From positions 377,962,053 to 378,026,052 of the forward strand of contig OY856187.1 in NCBI GenBank assembly GCA_963693315.1: DNA of 64,000 nt, in the 5' to 3' direction. Each line of letters opens with the position of its first letter. Position 1 is the stretch's first letter. The notes below the pieces were generated by a model, which saw nothing but the letters and a program-made list of their open reading frames with translations, did no database searches and was not told the DNA's origin. Position numbers and translations under genes: made by a program. This DNA is from Diogma glabrata (taxonomy: Eukaryota > Arthropoda > Insecta > Diptera > Cylindrotomidae). Positions 12,207-23,665 of this stretch are shown here, piece after piece.

Positions 12207-12906
12207 TTAACGTTTTCCTAATCCAAAACTATATCGTTGCATATTGCCATTTCCTGCTGACCTTCTTTCAACATCATCACGGCTACCACCTCGTTTTCCA
12301 AGTCCAAAGCTGTATGGTCGTCCTCGTTTAATTTCTTGACCTATCGATTAAGTGAAACTTTAAATTAATAACATAAATAAATAGAATTATATTTTTATTT
12401 TTTACCTTCATATTTGTTATCGAGTGATGCAAATATATGATTGTATGGCAAAGATGAGTCATATAAAGATGAGACATCCTGATTTTCTTGATAATCTTCA
12501 TCGTTATCGTCTACATTTCGTTTACCAAGGCCAAAGGAATATGGTCGACTATAATAAATCATATTTTATTAATTATTATATTTTTAAAAATCGATAAAAT
12601 TTTAATTTTATACCTGGCACGTTTTCCTAAGCCAAAATTGTATATCGGTAATCGTTTAACACCTGGACCTCCTGATGTGTATGTATATGCTCTTCTACCT
12701 AATCCAAAAGCATAACGTTCAGCACGTTTATCTATAAATTCATCTGTATTATCATAAGCATTAACGTCAGTACCTCTATCAGCGATGATGTCGTTTATTC
12801 TATTGTTGATACTGCTAAAATCTTTGTTATTGTTGTTGTATCCTTCACATGCCACTAATGCAATATAATATCCAAGTAAAAATATCGGAACCATTATTGA
12901 ACGCAT
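12207..12906 (-). CDS. AstA: Allatostatin-A (FGLamide) neuropeptide precursor, three coding exons
   Basis: The secreted prohormone is cleaved at dibasic sites into amidated FGLamide peptides, which in insects act on galanin-receptor-like GPCRs (feeding, gut motility; juvenile hormone in some orders). The coding sequence joins complement(12614..12906, 12406..12548, 12207..12340): 570 nt, 189 aa. Introns 12549..12613 and 12341..12405 have GT-AG ends. The chosen ATG (12906) opens a signal peptide, MRSIMVPIFLLGYYIALVAC, so the upstream TTG is ignored. Mature peptides, each followed by G plus a dibasic site: AERYAFGLa and LPIYNFGLa (exon 1), ASRPYSFGLa (spans the exon 1-2 junction), GRPYSFGLa and SAGNGNMQRYSFGLa (exon 3). 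AYTYTSGGPGV is a spacer without FGL. An acidic spacer separates peptides 3 and 4. The frame is intact and splices cleanly, so the gene is probably functional. Confidence 0.95.
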
Positions 12907-12952
12907 TTTTAAATATTCTGTTTTTAAAAGTGTTGACCCCAACAAATATCCT
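12907..12952 (-). promoter_or_regulatory. AstA: AstA 5' UTR with upstream splice acceptor
   Basis: On the minus strand TTTATTTTCAG|GAT gives a strong acceptor (AG at 12951..12952), 44 bases before the start codon. This implies at least one upstream noncoding exon to the right of 12952, which I could not locate. Confidence 0.6.
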
Positions 12953-14364
12953 GAAAATAAAAATATTAAATATTTAGTTTCGTTTGAATTGAAAATATAT
13001 AACTCTGGATGTCAATAAATGTCTTTTTTTGACATCTTTAAATGTTTGTGTGTCAATTGAATTTTGGAATAATATCAATAAAACCTTTTGTAAAAAGCTT
13101 TAACATCACATGACATGAGAAAAATTCCAACCTTCAAAAACATTCCATCTTTCCGTTAGAAACAAAATATTCCGCGTCGAATTTGTAATATTGTAGATGA
13201 ATAGAAATTTGGAAAACAGGTAAAAAATTTAAAATTGCTTTATTTGATTGACACATTTCAATTGTTTTTTCGTGTTTCGTAGCCGTATGAGAAGCTCAGG
13301 AGAGGTAAAGCTATTTTTTAGAACCAAAAAAATTGGATGTTTTGCACAAATGCTGAAGAATTTTTGTGGATTGTATAAAAAGATTAAATTTCATTTTTTT
13401 AACCAATCTATTTTTAACAAAAGCTTAACAAGCTTTACAGTTTTGGTTCGCGCATAAGTTTAATAGTTTCAATTAGTTTTATTAACCTTTGACTATATGA
13501 TAAGTTGTATTCCTTTAAAATTAGTCGAATGTACCCAGACATCAGCGTCTGTCGTTAAGGCACTGCTATGTCGTTTGGGCACTTGATAAAGTTGTTAGAG
13601 AGTGAAAGTTCATTATTCCTTTAATTTCTATCATCAATGTGTACAGTTACTCCTAAGTCATTATGCGTGATCTTACATTTAATTCATATTTGGCCGGTGA
13701 CCAGTGAAGTGTTTTTGGGGTGAATAAACTTCCAACTGACTCCTTGAGATAAGAAAAATTGTCCTGATGATGAACCACAAAAGCTCCACCTTCAAAAAAA
13801 TTGCCATTAACTGTATCTTCATCCATAGCTATTTTTTTTTAAACATGTTGAGCAAATAATTGAAGAGGTGTCCAAATTTGTTTATTTCAGGTAAATCAGA
13901 CATCTTTTCGAGAAATTTATTTAACCTACTGTCAACAGGTTTGTAAGAAAGTTTGGTCCATAAAAATTAAAATCAAGACATATTTTTCTTTAATTTTGAG
14001 TGCTTTATCGCTTTGGATAAAATATCAGCTGCATTGCTTTGTGTGATTTCTTAAATGTCAGAAGTTCTTTGTAGTAAATACGTTTTCAGTTGATAGGTAT
14101 TGGGCATTTTAAGTAATCACAAAACGATACTTAAATAAGTCCAAAGAAAGATGTTTTAGCATTATAGGTCTAGACATTTAATATTTTGTTTATCAATTTG
14201 GTCAACATTTAACTCATGGCGTGGGATAGAAGTCAACTTTAGCCATAGATTTCAGAACTCACTACACAATATTAACAAAAATTTTGATCTGTTCATCAAT
14301 GTATCTAACATATATACTGTAACGGAAGTGACACTAATCGAGTTATGGATGCTATGTACCGAAA
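12953..14364. other. No gene seen: probable AstA upstream intron
   Basis: No coding frame or repeat that I can support is present. If the AstA acceptor at 12951 is real, this begins a 5' UTR intron. Short open frames here look random in composition. Confidence 0.4.
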
Positions 14365-14530
14365 AATGACTGAATTCTAGATCAAATTTTTTAAAGAAAT
14401 TATTTTCACATTTTTTTATACTAAAATTAACCAACCACAGAATAGCATTTCTATCGTATGATATGCAAAATAGAGGAATAAACGAAAAATTAATAGTGTT
14501 GGTGGTTTCTAAACATAAGCATTATTTTTT
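14365..14530. repeat. Dispersed direct repeat, copy 1
   Basis: This matches 15196..15362 at roughly 80-85% by eye. It shares ACCAACCACAGAATAGC and the ending GTTTCTNAACATAAGCATT. Short ACCAAC/GTTGGT inverted ends lie inside, so it may be an old MITE. Confidence 0.7.
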
Positions 14531-15195
14531 ATTTGATTTTATTTATTTTTTCGAACATAATCATTATCCATGGGTATTATTGTTTTTTATTTTAAGACAT
14601 TGTTGTCAATAATTCAGATTTACTTAGGGTGTGTTCGTTCTCCACAACACTCCCTTTATAGTGACATCGAAGATTGGACGATATAAAAGAAAAAAAAGAA
14701 TAGAAAGAGAGAGATTTTGTCATGCCAGAGCATTAAAAAAGCGAATGAAAGTTAGGGTTACAAAAAAAGTATCCAAAAAAGTTGTCTGCAGGAGTCTTGG
14801 TTTTGACTGCTTGACTGAGAGTCATGCAATGGTGGAATGGAGTTTGCATTGCAACCAGCAATTTAAAATAAGCAAAATCCAACACAGTTCACATCATATC
14901 AAAATATAGTACATTAACAAAAGACGCACCATTTGATAAGTATTTCACCAATAACCAATATCTGATAAGTATTTCACTAATCCAATATTAATATACACTC
15001 CAACATGCAAAAATCAACAAGGACTTTTTTGTGGAAATATCTCCACGCCACGCTTACAACCACTCTACCGCATGAAAAGATCAGCAGCATACATAAACGA
15101 GCTACCTAGCGGACTGAAAATAAACACACCCATAAATTCCATTACATGATAATGTCGGGGTCACCAGTTGATGACTATTGAATACCAACAAAACG

Positions 15196-15362
15196 ACTGA
15201 CTTCTAGATAAAATTTTTTAAAGAAATATATTCCCAAACTTTTTGATGCTTGAAACTAACCAACCACAGAATAGCATTTCTATCATATGATATGCAAAAG
15301 AGCAGGATAAACAAAACCATCATAGTGTTGGTTGTTTCTGAACATAAGCATTTATTTTATTA
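15196..15362. repeat. Dispersed direct repeat, copy 2
   Basis: This is the partner of 14365..14530. The 665 bp between the two copies hold no gene that I can support. Confidence 0.7.
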
Positions 15363-16261
15363 TTATTTATTATTAAATGTTTATTAAGTCAATATTAAAA
15401 GTTGTTTTAATTGTTTTATATACAAGAAAAACCTTTTCTAAAAAGTAACTAGGAGTAGGATGGTGGGAAAATGGACTGCTTAAATAAGAATACTTAAATA
15501 TTTGTGTTAGTTAGTCGGGAAATTTAAAAATAATGTGGCATCGATGTCCAGTTAAAACTATAAAAGTGACCCCAATCTTAAGTGAAGATTTTTCAAGTGA
15601 AATTGTAATAAATGTTTGTACATGCTGTTGAAGCTCTATCTTTAAGATTGTTTGAACTTGAAATGATCTGATGGTCTGAAACCATGGCACAGAACTAGAA
15701 ATTGGGCATGGTTATACCAATCCAAAAAACTTTTATTCGCCTACTATGTGCATACTACGAGGAAATATTTGATGCATGTATTGATTGTTGTTATTTAAAC
15801 GAAGCTTAATGTGAGAATTTTATCAAAAGTTTTATAATTAATATAGTGATGAGGATGCATTCTGTAGATTTTGGAGTTCAAAATAAAATAAAAATGAGTT
15901 AAAGCAAACTTTTCTATTGGTAATAGTTATTTATGTTATAAGGATTGTAACGTCAAGTACTATGGACAATTCATTGTTTAGTGAAATAGTGAAAAAATCA
16001 CGTAGGTTGCAGTGATTTTTTTTCTTTTTTTTTTGTTTGTTTTGTAAATAAATGAAAAAAATCTGTGAAACTTGAAATAAATAATAAAGAGAAGAAAAGG
16101 TAAAGTACTTATTACGCACTAGGGCATAATAAAAATAATAATATTGTCAATCCCAATTTCAATTAAAAAAGTTTCAATTCAAAAGCAAAGCATGATTTGC
16201 ATACAATTTTATGGACATTATGTACTTTATTATGAAACAACAAATAACAATCAAAATAAAT
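15363..16261. other. No gene seen
   Basis: AT-rich DNA with no supported frame, repeat or RNA gene. Confidence 0.5.
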
Positions 16262-17870
16262 GAAGAGGCTGAAATCTCAAGCTCTGAGATATCAAGACTT
16301 CGGTTTTGATTAAGGATTTTGATATAGTTTCCAGCATAAAAATTTTATGAGCACATTGTTTTTAGCTATCGGCAGCGATGTATATCAAACATAAAACTCT
16401 TTGTAAAAGTACAAATATTTTATCTCTGTTTAGAAATTTATTGCAAAACTAATACGAAACATCAACTCGTCTCCGGAAAATTATAACAGATCATATATTA
16501 ACATAATTTAGTGAAAAGTTGATACACTCAGCAAACTACTCAAAAACCTCTCCATTGAGCATTTCGAGAATATATTACAAAATCACAAATTCATATTTCT
16601 TTCAAAATTCCACAAATATTGTAAAAATTAAATAAAATCAAACTTTTTTTAAAATTCTAAAAATATTCCAAAAATTATAACAAAATCAAAAATTGAAACT
16701 TTTGCAAAACTCCAAAAATATTCCAAAAATTAGAATAAAATCAAATATTTAAACTTTTTCTAAATGCTAAAAATATTCCAAAAATTATTAAAAATCCAAA
16801 AATTGAAACTTTTCCAAATTTCTAAAAATATTGCAAAAAATTTATCAATATCAAAAATTGAAACAATTTTCAAAATTCCAAAAATTATTATTAAATTAAA
16901 TATTTAAAATTTTTCAAAATTCTAAAAATATTCCCAAAAATTCTTACAAAATTAAAAATTTAAACTTTTTTCAAAATTCTTAAAATATTTTTATAAAATT
17001 CACAAATTCAAAAATTCTATTTCTTCCAAAATTCTAAAAATATTGCAAAAATTATTACAAAATCAAAATATAAAAACTTTTTTCAAAATTCCCAAAATTT
17101 TTTAAGAACTATAACAAATTCAAAAATTTCCATGCTCAATTTCATGTTCAATTACATTTACGTCATACAAACAGCTAAATTTTTTTTCCAAAAAATTGAC
17201 TTGATTCTTTTGACAAACTTAACTAACTAACTAACTAACTAACTTAACTAACTAACTTAACATTATTTTTTTGACAAACTTATAATGCCATAATTCTCTA
17301 TAATAATAATAACATTTCATGTCATACAAATAATTAATTTAATTTTTTCCAAAAACTTGGACAAAAATATAAATAAAAATCTTTCTTTAGACACACTTGA
17401 CAATAATTTTTTGATGTTACTGCTTTTTCTCTTAAAATGAACAATTTTTAAACAAAATCAATGTAAATTTTCTTGTTTTGACACACTTAACGATTTTTTG
17501 ACACACTTAATGTGTCATATTTAATGTTCAATTACATTTCATGTGATCTAAATAATTACTTCTATGTTTTATATATTTCTAGTCGAAAACCGAAGTAATG
17601 TTTCCCATAATATGTTTCTCTAAAAAATTGGGAAACAAAATATATGAAAATCAATCTTTTGGCACACTTAACGATTTTTTCTTGACATACTTTTAAAACA
17701 ATAATCAAGGTCATGGTCGGCAGACAACATACATTTTTTTTTGCTTTTTTAGAATCAGTAGGTCCTAAAACGTCGAGGTCGTAAAACACAAAAAAAAGTG
17801 GAAGCTAGAATTTCACTTTTGGCTCATGAATTCAATAGTTTGGTTTTTTCAAAACCGAAGTAATAATACC

Positions 17871-20800
17871 ATGGTAACAGTTTATAAAAAAGGCGTTCAC
17901 AAACTTTCAGTTTTGACCACTATCATTCAAAAAATTATTTTAATACGAATATTTCTAGTTTAATTCTAATTGATGCATTAAATTTCTTTTTATTTGATCC
18001 AGCCAGATAAAAGTATAGAGTAAAACTCACACAGAAAAATAATATTTACTTGTATCAATTTAAACCACACGCTACGATCGTGCTTTCAACTTTCGTACTC
18101 GTTAAATATTACTAACATGCTGTGCTCCTATTTTTATAGTAGTCATTCAATATTTTTCAAAATTAATTCCTTGTAAAACATTTTCTGTAAAATATTCTAC
18201 ATTTGTTGATGTAGAATATATAAAATATTATCAATGTATCATACATAAATTTATCAACGAAAATTGTAATACTAAAATATTTCTAACACAACACCAAAGA
18301 AACGTTTAATAACCGATAAGTCGAAAACAACCGATAAGTCAAAAATTATGATAATTTTATTGCAACGACAAAAAATAATAAATAATTCTCAATACGGCAA
18401 TATTCATTATCCTGCTCAAATTTATAAGTGAGTTCGATAGTGAATATAACCGTACAAACCAGACCAATCATTTAAAATATAAGAGTGTAATATTTTCTGT
18501 ACAGTAAATTGAATCCGTATGATAAAGTTAAATTCTGCTCACTCATTTGCGAGAGCGGATGGAATTCTTTCTCCCTAGGGAATAAAAAATAGCAAAACAG
18601 GAGAATAATGATAGTCCGACAGTTATAGTTTCATAAAAAGGTTCGAATTCATCCGAAACACGAAAAATGTGGAGTTTTTTTCTGAGAAACTTCAAACCTT
18701 TGAATTGAAAAAAATTCCAATTATATCTTACATATATCTTTCCAATTATATCTTACTTGAGTTTAATTGATCTCAAAAATCCCCAATAAATAGTTATAAT
18801 AAAACCGCCTACTAGCCGGCTCCAAACGCACCACGGGAGAAAAACACGTTCTACTCTCTCTCTCTCTTGGTGTATAATCTACTATTCTTAAATTTATTTA
18901 AAATCAAACATTTGTTGAAACACAAAATGTCGCGATTCATAGTTGGGGAGTAGTGTAATGAGAGTAATAAAAACATGAAATTTGTTTGTGAGCCTCTGGG
19001 GTTAATAATGCATTATTAACTCGGTTCGCGGTGAGGATCAGGGTGTGGACTTGAAAGTCATTCGAAAGTTAAGATTTTTTTTCCTGTTTTTTTTCCTCTA
19101 TAGGAAGCATATTTTTCCTCTTCTTATAACTATTATTAAGTCACGGTTTTCTACAATTAGACTGTAGATATTTTTTTACTAATCTGTAAGTTTTCTCCTT
19201 CAAGAACCGCTCGTTTTATCAACCAGTGGTGAATTTCAGTTGCAATTAACTGGAGAAATACATGCACCGTAGACCACATGTCACAGTTAAAACTCTGTGG
19301 TATTACTACTTATAACTGTTTCTTTACCTCTCAGCGCAGTGAGTTTAATCGAATGCTATTTTATATTCTTGTATTTACAGATTTCATACACTCAATCTTG
19401 CTCCGACCCTGTCTCTAGTAATCGCCTATTAACTTTTAAATATGTGCTTTCAATCGCCTATAACTTTTGATTTTTACATCCAACAAAAACTTTTTAATGA
19501 GTTTAGTTGCAACTTAAAACCTGTGCTTTTGAATATAATGTTTTTATGCGATCGAAAGTTTCTTAGGTTTCAATAAAATAAATATAATGAAATCCGGCTC
19601 GTGCGACCAAAATTTTGAATCAAAATTTTGAATGATCAAAATTTTGAATCACGTCTTGATTTTTTTTGTGGCCTGTATTAAAATATTTAGTTTTATTTTT
19701 TTAATGAATTCTATTTTTGTTTTCAACAAAATTTTATTGCTTAGTTTTTTAATTTATTTGGAAATATATATCTTTCATAAAAGCCTCTTTATGACTACTT
19801 TCATAGAAGAAAATTACCAAGTAATTACCACCTAATTACCGAGATTTGATGTTCTGCCGCTGTTCTAACAAACAAAAATTAAATGTGTATTGGACTGGAC
19901 GTTAAAAATTAAGTTTTCTCAGATAATTTCTGAAAAAATTCGTTTTAATGAAAAAACACGAGGGTATTTTTTTTAAACAAAAAGAACACTTGCCGCAATA
20001 ACATCGGTGATTTTTTTAAATATCTCATAAAATATGCAGAGTTAAAAAAAAAACATGTAAACATTTTGGTAGGAAATTTAAACTTCTACAAAAAAAGTCA
20101 GGTCCATTTCACGATTTTAGTTTTATTCCATCGCAAAAGAAGAAAATTAGCATTTTCTCGTCATTCTTTGACCTTTTTATATATGTTTTTTATGAGTTAC
20201 GAAGATTTACCATTTTTTTTTCAAAATATCATCAGAGAATATACTTTTTACGGAAAATATGAGAAGGATATTTTTTGTAGAAAATAAAATTTTCTACATA
20301 TGATCATCTACATATGATTTTTTTTAAATCTGCATATTTCATGAGATATTTAAAAAATCTCCGATTATATCAAAAAATGAACTTGGATGATTTTTCGACA
20401 TGTGGTCTTTTTATTACCCTCGTGTTTTTTCACCAAAAAAAATTTGTTTACGGGCGTCCGTTTCAGTTGAACATTTCAGTTTTTAAGCTAAGTTTAACTG
20501 AAACCCAGTTTTATAAGCTCCAATAAAACCGTCCACTCATCTCGTAAAACCTTACAAAAGAAAAAACCCAAATAAATGAAAATAAAATTCAAAGCATTTT
20601 TTGAATTCTTCACTGAAAATAATACATGCTCTATTGCTGAACGAAATGAGTTTGTCTCAACCTCGTCGTGAAAACGAACACGGTGCATCGAACCACGATT
20701 TTGATTAAACAGTTTCGATGTCATTTCAGTGTAAATTGAATTATTGCAGTGAGTCGAAATCAACACTGTGACAGAATTTGTTAAAATTCGTATGTTAAAA

Positions 20801-21114
20801 AAGTATGTATTTCCTAATTTGCCAGCGGGTCAGTCAGTTGAAATATCCACCTGCGCTTAGTAAAAAATCCATTTTTACTTGTTGATATTTTGGTTCTATG
20901 ATAATTTTGAATCTCGTAGCTTAAGTGGCATCAATCACTCGACATTGAGCTAGAAAGTTGTTTTTGTATATTTTAGGTGTGATAAGTGTATATGTCACCG
21001 TGGTGCCGTAGATTATACAGGTGTGACAAACGTGGGGTCAAAGTAAAAAGCCCAGGTCGCCCAGGTCGCACATTTTCTTACAGTCCTCACTTCACCAGCG
21101 TATAACTTTTCGAA
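17871..21114. other. Centre of the foldback-like element, no gene seen
   Basis: The 3.2-kb unique-looking interior contains only short, AT-biased frames. A smaller inverted repeat lies at 19945..20435. A CT run (CTCTCTCTCT) sits near 18855. It might be trapped host DNA, including an upstream AstA exon, but nothing in the sequence shows this. Confidence 0.45.
19945..20435. repeat. Inverted repeat, about 110-bp arms
   Basis: The left arm 19945..20055 (AAAAACACGAGGGTA; AAATATCTCATAAAATATGCAGA) is matched in reverse complement at 20315..20435 (TCTGCATATTTCATGAGATATTT; TACCCTCGTGTTTTT). It is a probable MITE remnant without a gene. Confidence 0.6.
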
Positions 21115-21121
21115 TTTTTAC

Positions 21122-22200
21122 TTCGGTATGAAAGACCTAAGTATTACATTCATGAGCTCAAAGTGAAATTCGTACCCCCACTTTTTTGGCATTTCTCGAC
21201 GTTTTAGGACCTACTGATTCTAAAAAACCAAAACCAAAAAAATGCATGTCTGTCTGTAGGCCGGCCGTCGGTCCGTCATTACCTACGCTGCAGGGAAAAC
21301 GGCTGGAGGAATTTCAAAAAATTTTTTTCCTAAAAATAGGTATTCACAAGGGACAAGTCCGAAAGGACGCTGTGTTCGATAACTGTACCGGAAGTGTGTC
21401 AAAAAAATCATTATGTGTGTCAAAAATAGCAAATTTTCATATTTTTGGCTTAAAAAACGTTCATTTTAAGTGATTACGAGTAGGTACATTAAATTTGGAG
21501 GAATCTTGATGGTCGGGATTGGTATGTGAGATCAAAAACTAGATAATTGCATTATAAGTTTGTCAAAAAATGTTGTCAAGTGTGTCAAAAGAAAGATTTT
21601 TAATTATTTTTTACCCAATTTTTTTAGAAAATAATAAAATTAATAGTTTGTATGACATGATATTACTTCGGTCTGAAAGACCTAAGTATTACATTCATGA
21701 GCCAAAAGAGAAATTCTTGCCCCCACTTTTTTGGCATTTCTCGACGTTTTAGGACTTACTGATTCTAGAAAAGCAAAAAAAACAATGTATGTCTGCCTGT
21801 CGGCCGTCCGGCCGTCATTACCTACGCTGCAGGAAAAACCGTTTGAGGGATTTCAAAATTTTTTTTCTAAAAATAGGTATACTCAAGAGACAGGTCCGAA
21901 AGGACGCTGTGTTCAATAACTGTACCGGAAGTGTGTCAAAAAATCATTATGTGCGTCAAAAATAGCAAATTTTCATATTTTTGGCTTAAAAAACGTTCAT
22001 TTTAAGTGATTACGAGTAGGAACATTAAATTTGGAGAAATCTTGGTGGGGATTGGTATGTGAGATCAAAAACTAGATAATTGCATTACAAGTTGGTCAAA
22101 AAAATGTTGTCAAGTGTGTCAAAAGAAAGATATTTATTTATTTTTTTACCCAATTTTTTGGAAAAAAATAATATTAATTATATGTTTGAAATGAAATTTT
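21122..22200 (+). repeat. Tandem duplication of a 540-bp block in the right foldback arm
   Basis: 21122..21660 and 21661..22200 are near-copies. Both contain TTGGCATTTCTCGACG, GAAAGGACGCTGTGTTC and AAATAGCAAATTTTCA. A diverged inverted copy of part of the block lies in the left arm near 17700..17850. The similar 60-95-aa frames in both copies are a by-product of the DNA repeat. Confidence 0.8.
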
Positions 22201-23665
22201 ATTATTATAATAGAGAATTAAGGCATTATAAGTTTGTCAAACAAATAATGTGACACACTTGTCAAAATATGATTTCATTTATTTTTTAGCAATTTTTTGG
22301 AAAAAAAAATGTAGCTGTTTTATGACGTATATGTAATTGAAAATGAAATTGGACATGGATATTTTTGAATTTGTTATAGTTTTTAAAATATTTTTGGAAT
22401 TTTGAAAAAGTTTGTATTTTTGATTTTGTAATAGTTTTTGCAATATTTTTAGAATTTTGGAAAAAGCTTTAATTTTTGATTTTGTAAGAATTTTTTGAAT
22501 ATTTTTAGAATTTGGAAAAATTTTAAATATTTGATTTTATTATAATTTTTGGAATTTTGAAAAAAAATTTAAATTTTTGATTTTGTAATAATTTTTGCAA
22601 TATTTTTAGAATATTGGAAAAAGTTTGAATTTTTAAGAATTTTTGGAATATTATTGGAATTTAGAAAAAGCTTCAATATTTGATTTTATTCTACGTTTTG
22701 GAATATTTGTGGAATTTTGAAAAAGGTTTCAATTTTTGATTTTGTTATAATTTTTGCAATATTTTTAGAATTTTGAAAAAAATAGAGTTTTTGAATTTTA
22801 TATATATTTTTAGAATTTTGAAAAAGTTTCAATTTTTGATTTTGTAAGAATTTTAGGAATATTTTTAGAATTTTGAAAAATTTGAAATATTTGATTTTAT
22901 TATAATTTTTGGAATTTTGGAAAAAGTTTGAATTTTTAAGAATTTTTGGAATATTATTGGAATTTAGAAAAAGTTTAAATATTTGATTTTTTTCTTATTT
23001 TTGGAATATAATGGAATGTAGTTTTTAAAATATTTTTGGAATTTTGAAAGAAATTTGAATTTGTGAGTTTGTAATATTTTTTCGAAACGCGAAATGGAGA
23101 GGTTTTTGAGCAGTTTGCTGAGTGTATCATCTTTTCCCTAAATTATGTGAATATATGATCTGTTATAATTTTCCGGCAACGTATTGATGTTTCGTGTTAG
23201 TTTTATAATAAATTTCTAAACAGAGATAAAAACATACTTGTACTTTAACAAAGAATTATGTTTGATATAGATCGCTGCTCAAAACTAAAAATCATGTCCT
23301 CATAAAAGTTTTTTGCCGTAAACTATATCAAAATCCTTAATCCAGACCGAAGTCTTGATATCTCAGAGCTGTGAGATTTCAGCCCCTCCATATTTTTTTA
23401 TTGTTTTTTGGTGATTTTTTTGTATTCTTGAAATGTCAATAAACATTCTGTAAAAAATGGATTTTTAAAATAATTTTCTATTTTTATCTTACTCTAAAAA
23501 ATGTATAAAATTCAGGCCTATAGACCGGAATACCGCCTTAATGGTGTAATATAAACTTTACGAGTATCAATATAAGTGACGGAATGGTTGTTTTATAGCT
23601 CATAATGAACTCTCAACCCCATGTAAAATTTGTATTTATTCATTTTATGTTTATGTTTACTCATA

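Larger units (their letters stand above)
16262..23393. mobile_element. Foldback-like element with long degenerate repeat arms
   Basis: The outer ends are reverse complements: the CTGAAATCTCA region near 16270 matches TGAGATTTCAG near 23375, and the CAGCAAACTACTCAAAAACC region near 16530 matches its complement near 23105. The arms run inward about 1.6 kb (left, to about 17870) and 2.3 kb (right, from about 21115). Much of each arm is a degenerate tandem repeat of roughly 55-60 bp built on ATTCCAAAAATTATAACAAAATC / TTTTNCAAAATTCTAAAAAT-like modules. The inner part of each arm carries GTGTCAAAA motifs and a block with CGACGTTTTAGGACC. Long inverted arms made of short direct subrepeats are the hallmark of foldback transposons. 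No transposase is visible inside. Confidence 0.65.

Noticed and set aside
14631..14909. Basic 92-aa frame
   Set aside because: Lys/Arg richness comes from A-rich DNA; no homology-like motif, no splice or regulatory support.
21186..21919. Two similar small proteins starting MAFLDVLG
   Set aside because: They begin and end inside a 540-bp DNA duplication within repeat arms, diverge by frameshift downstream and have no domain.
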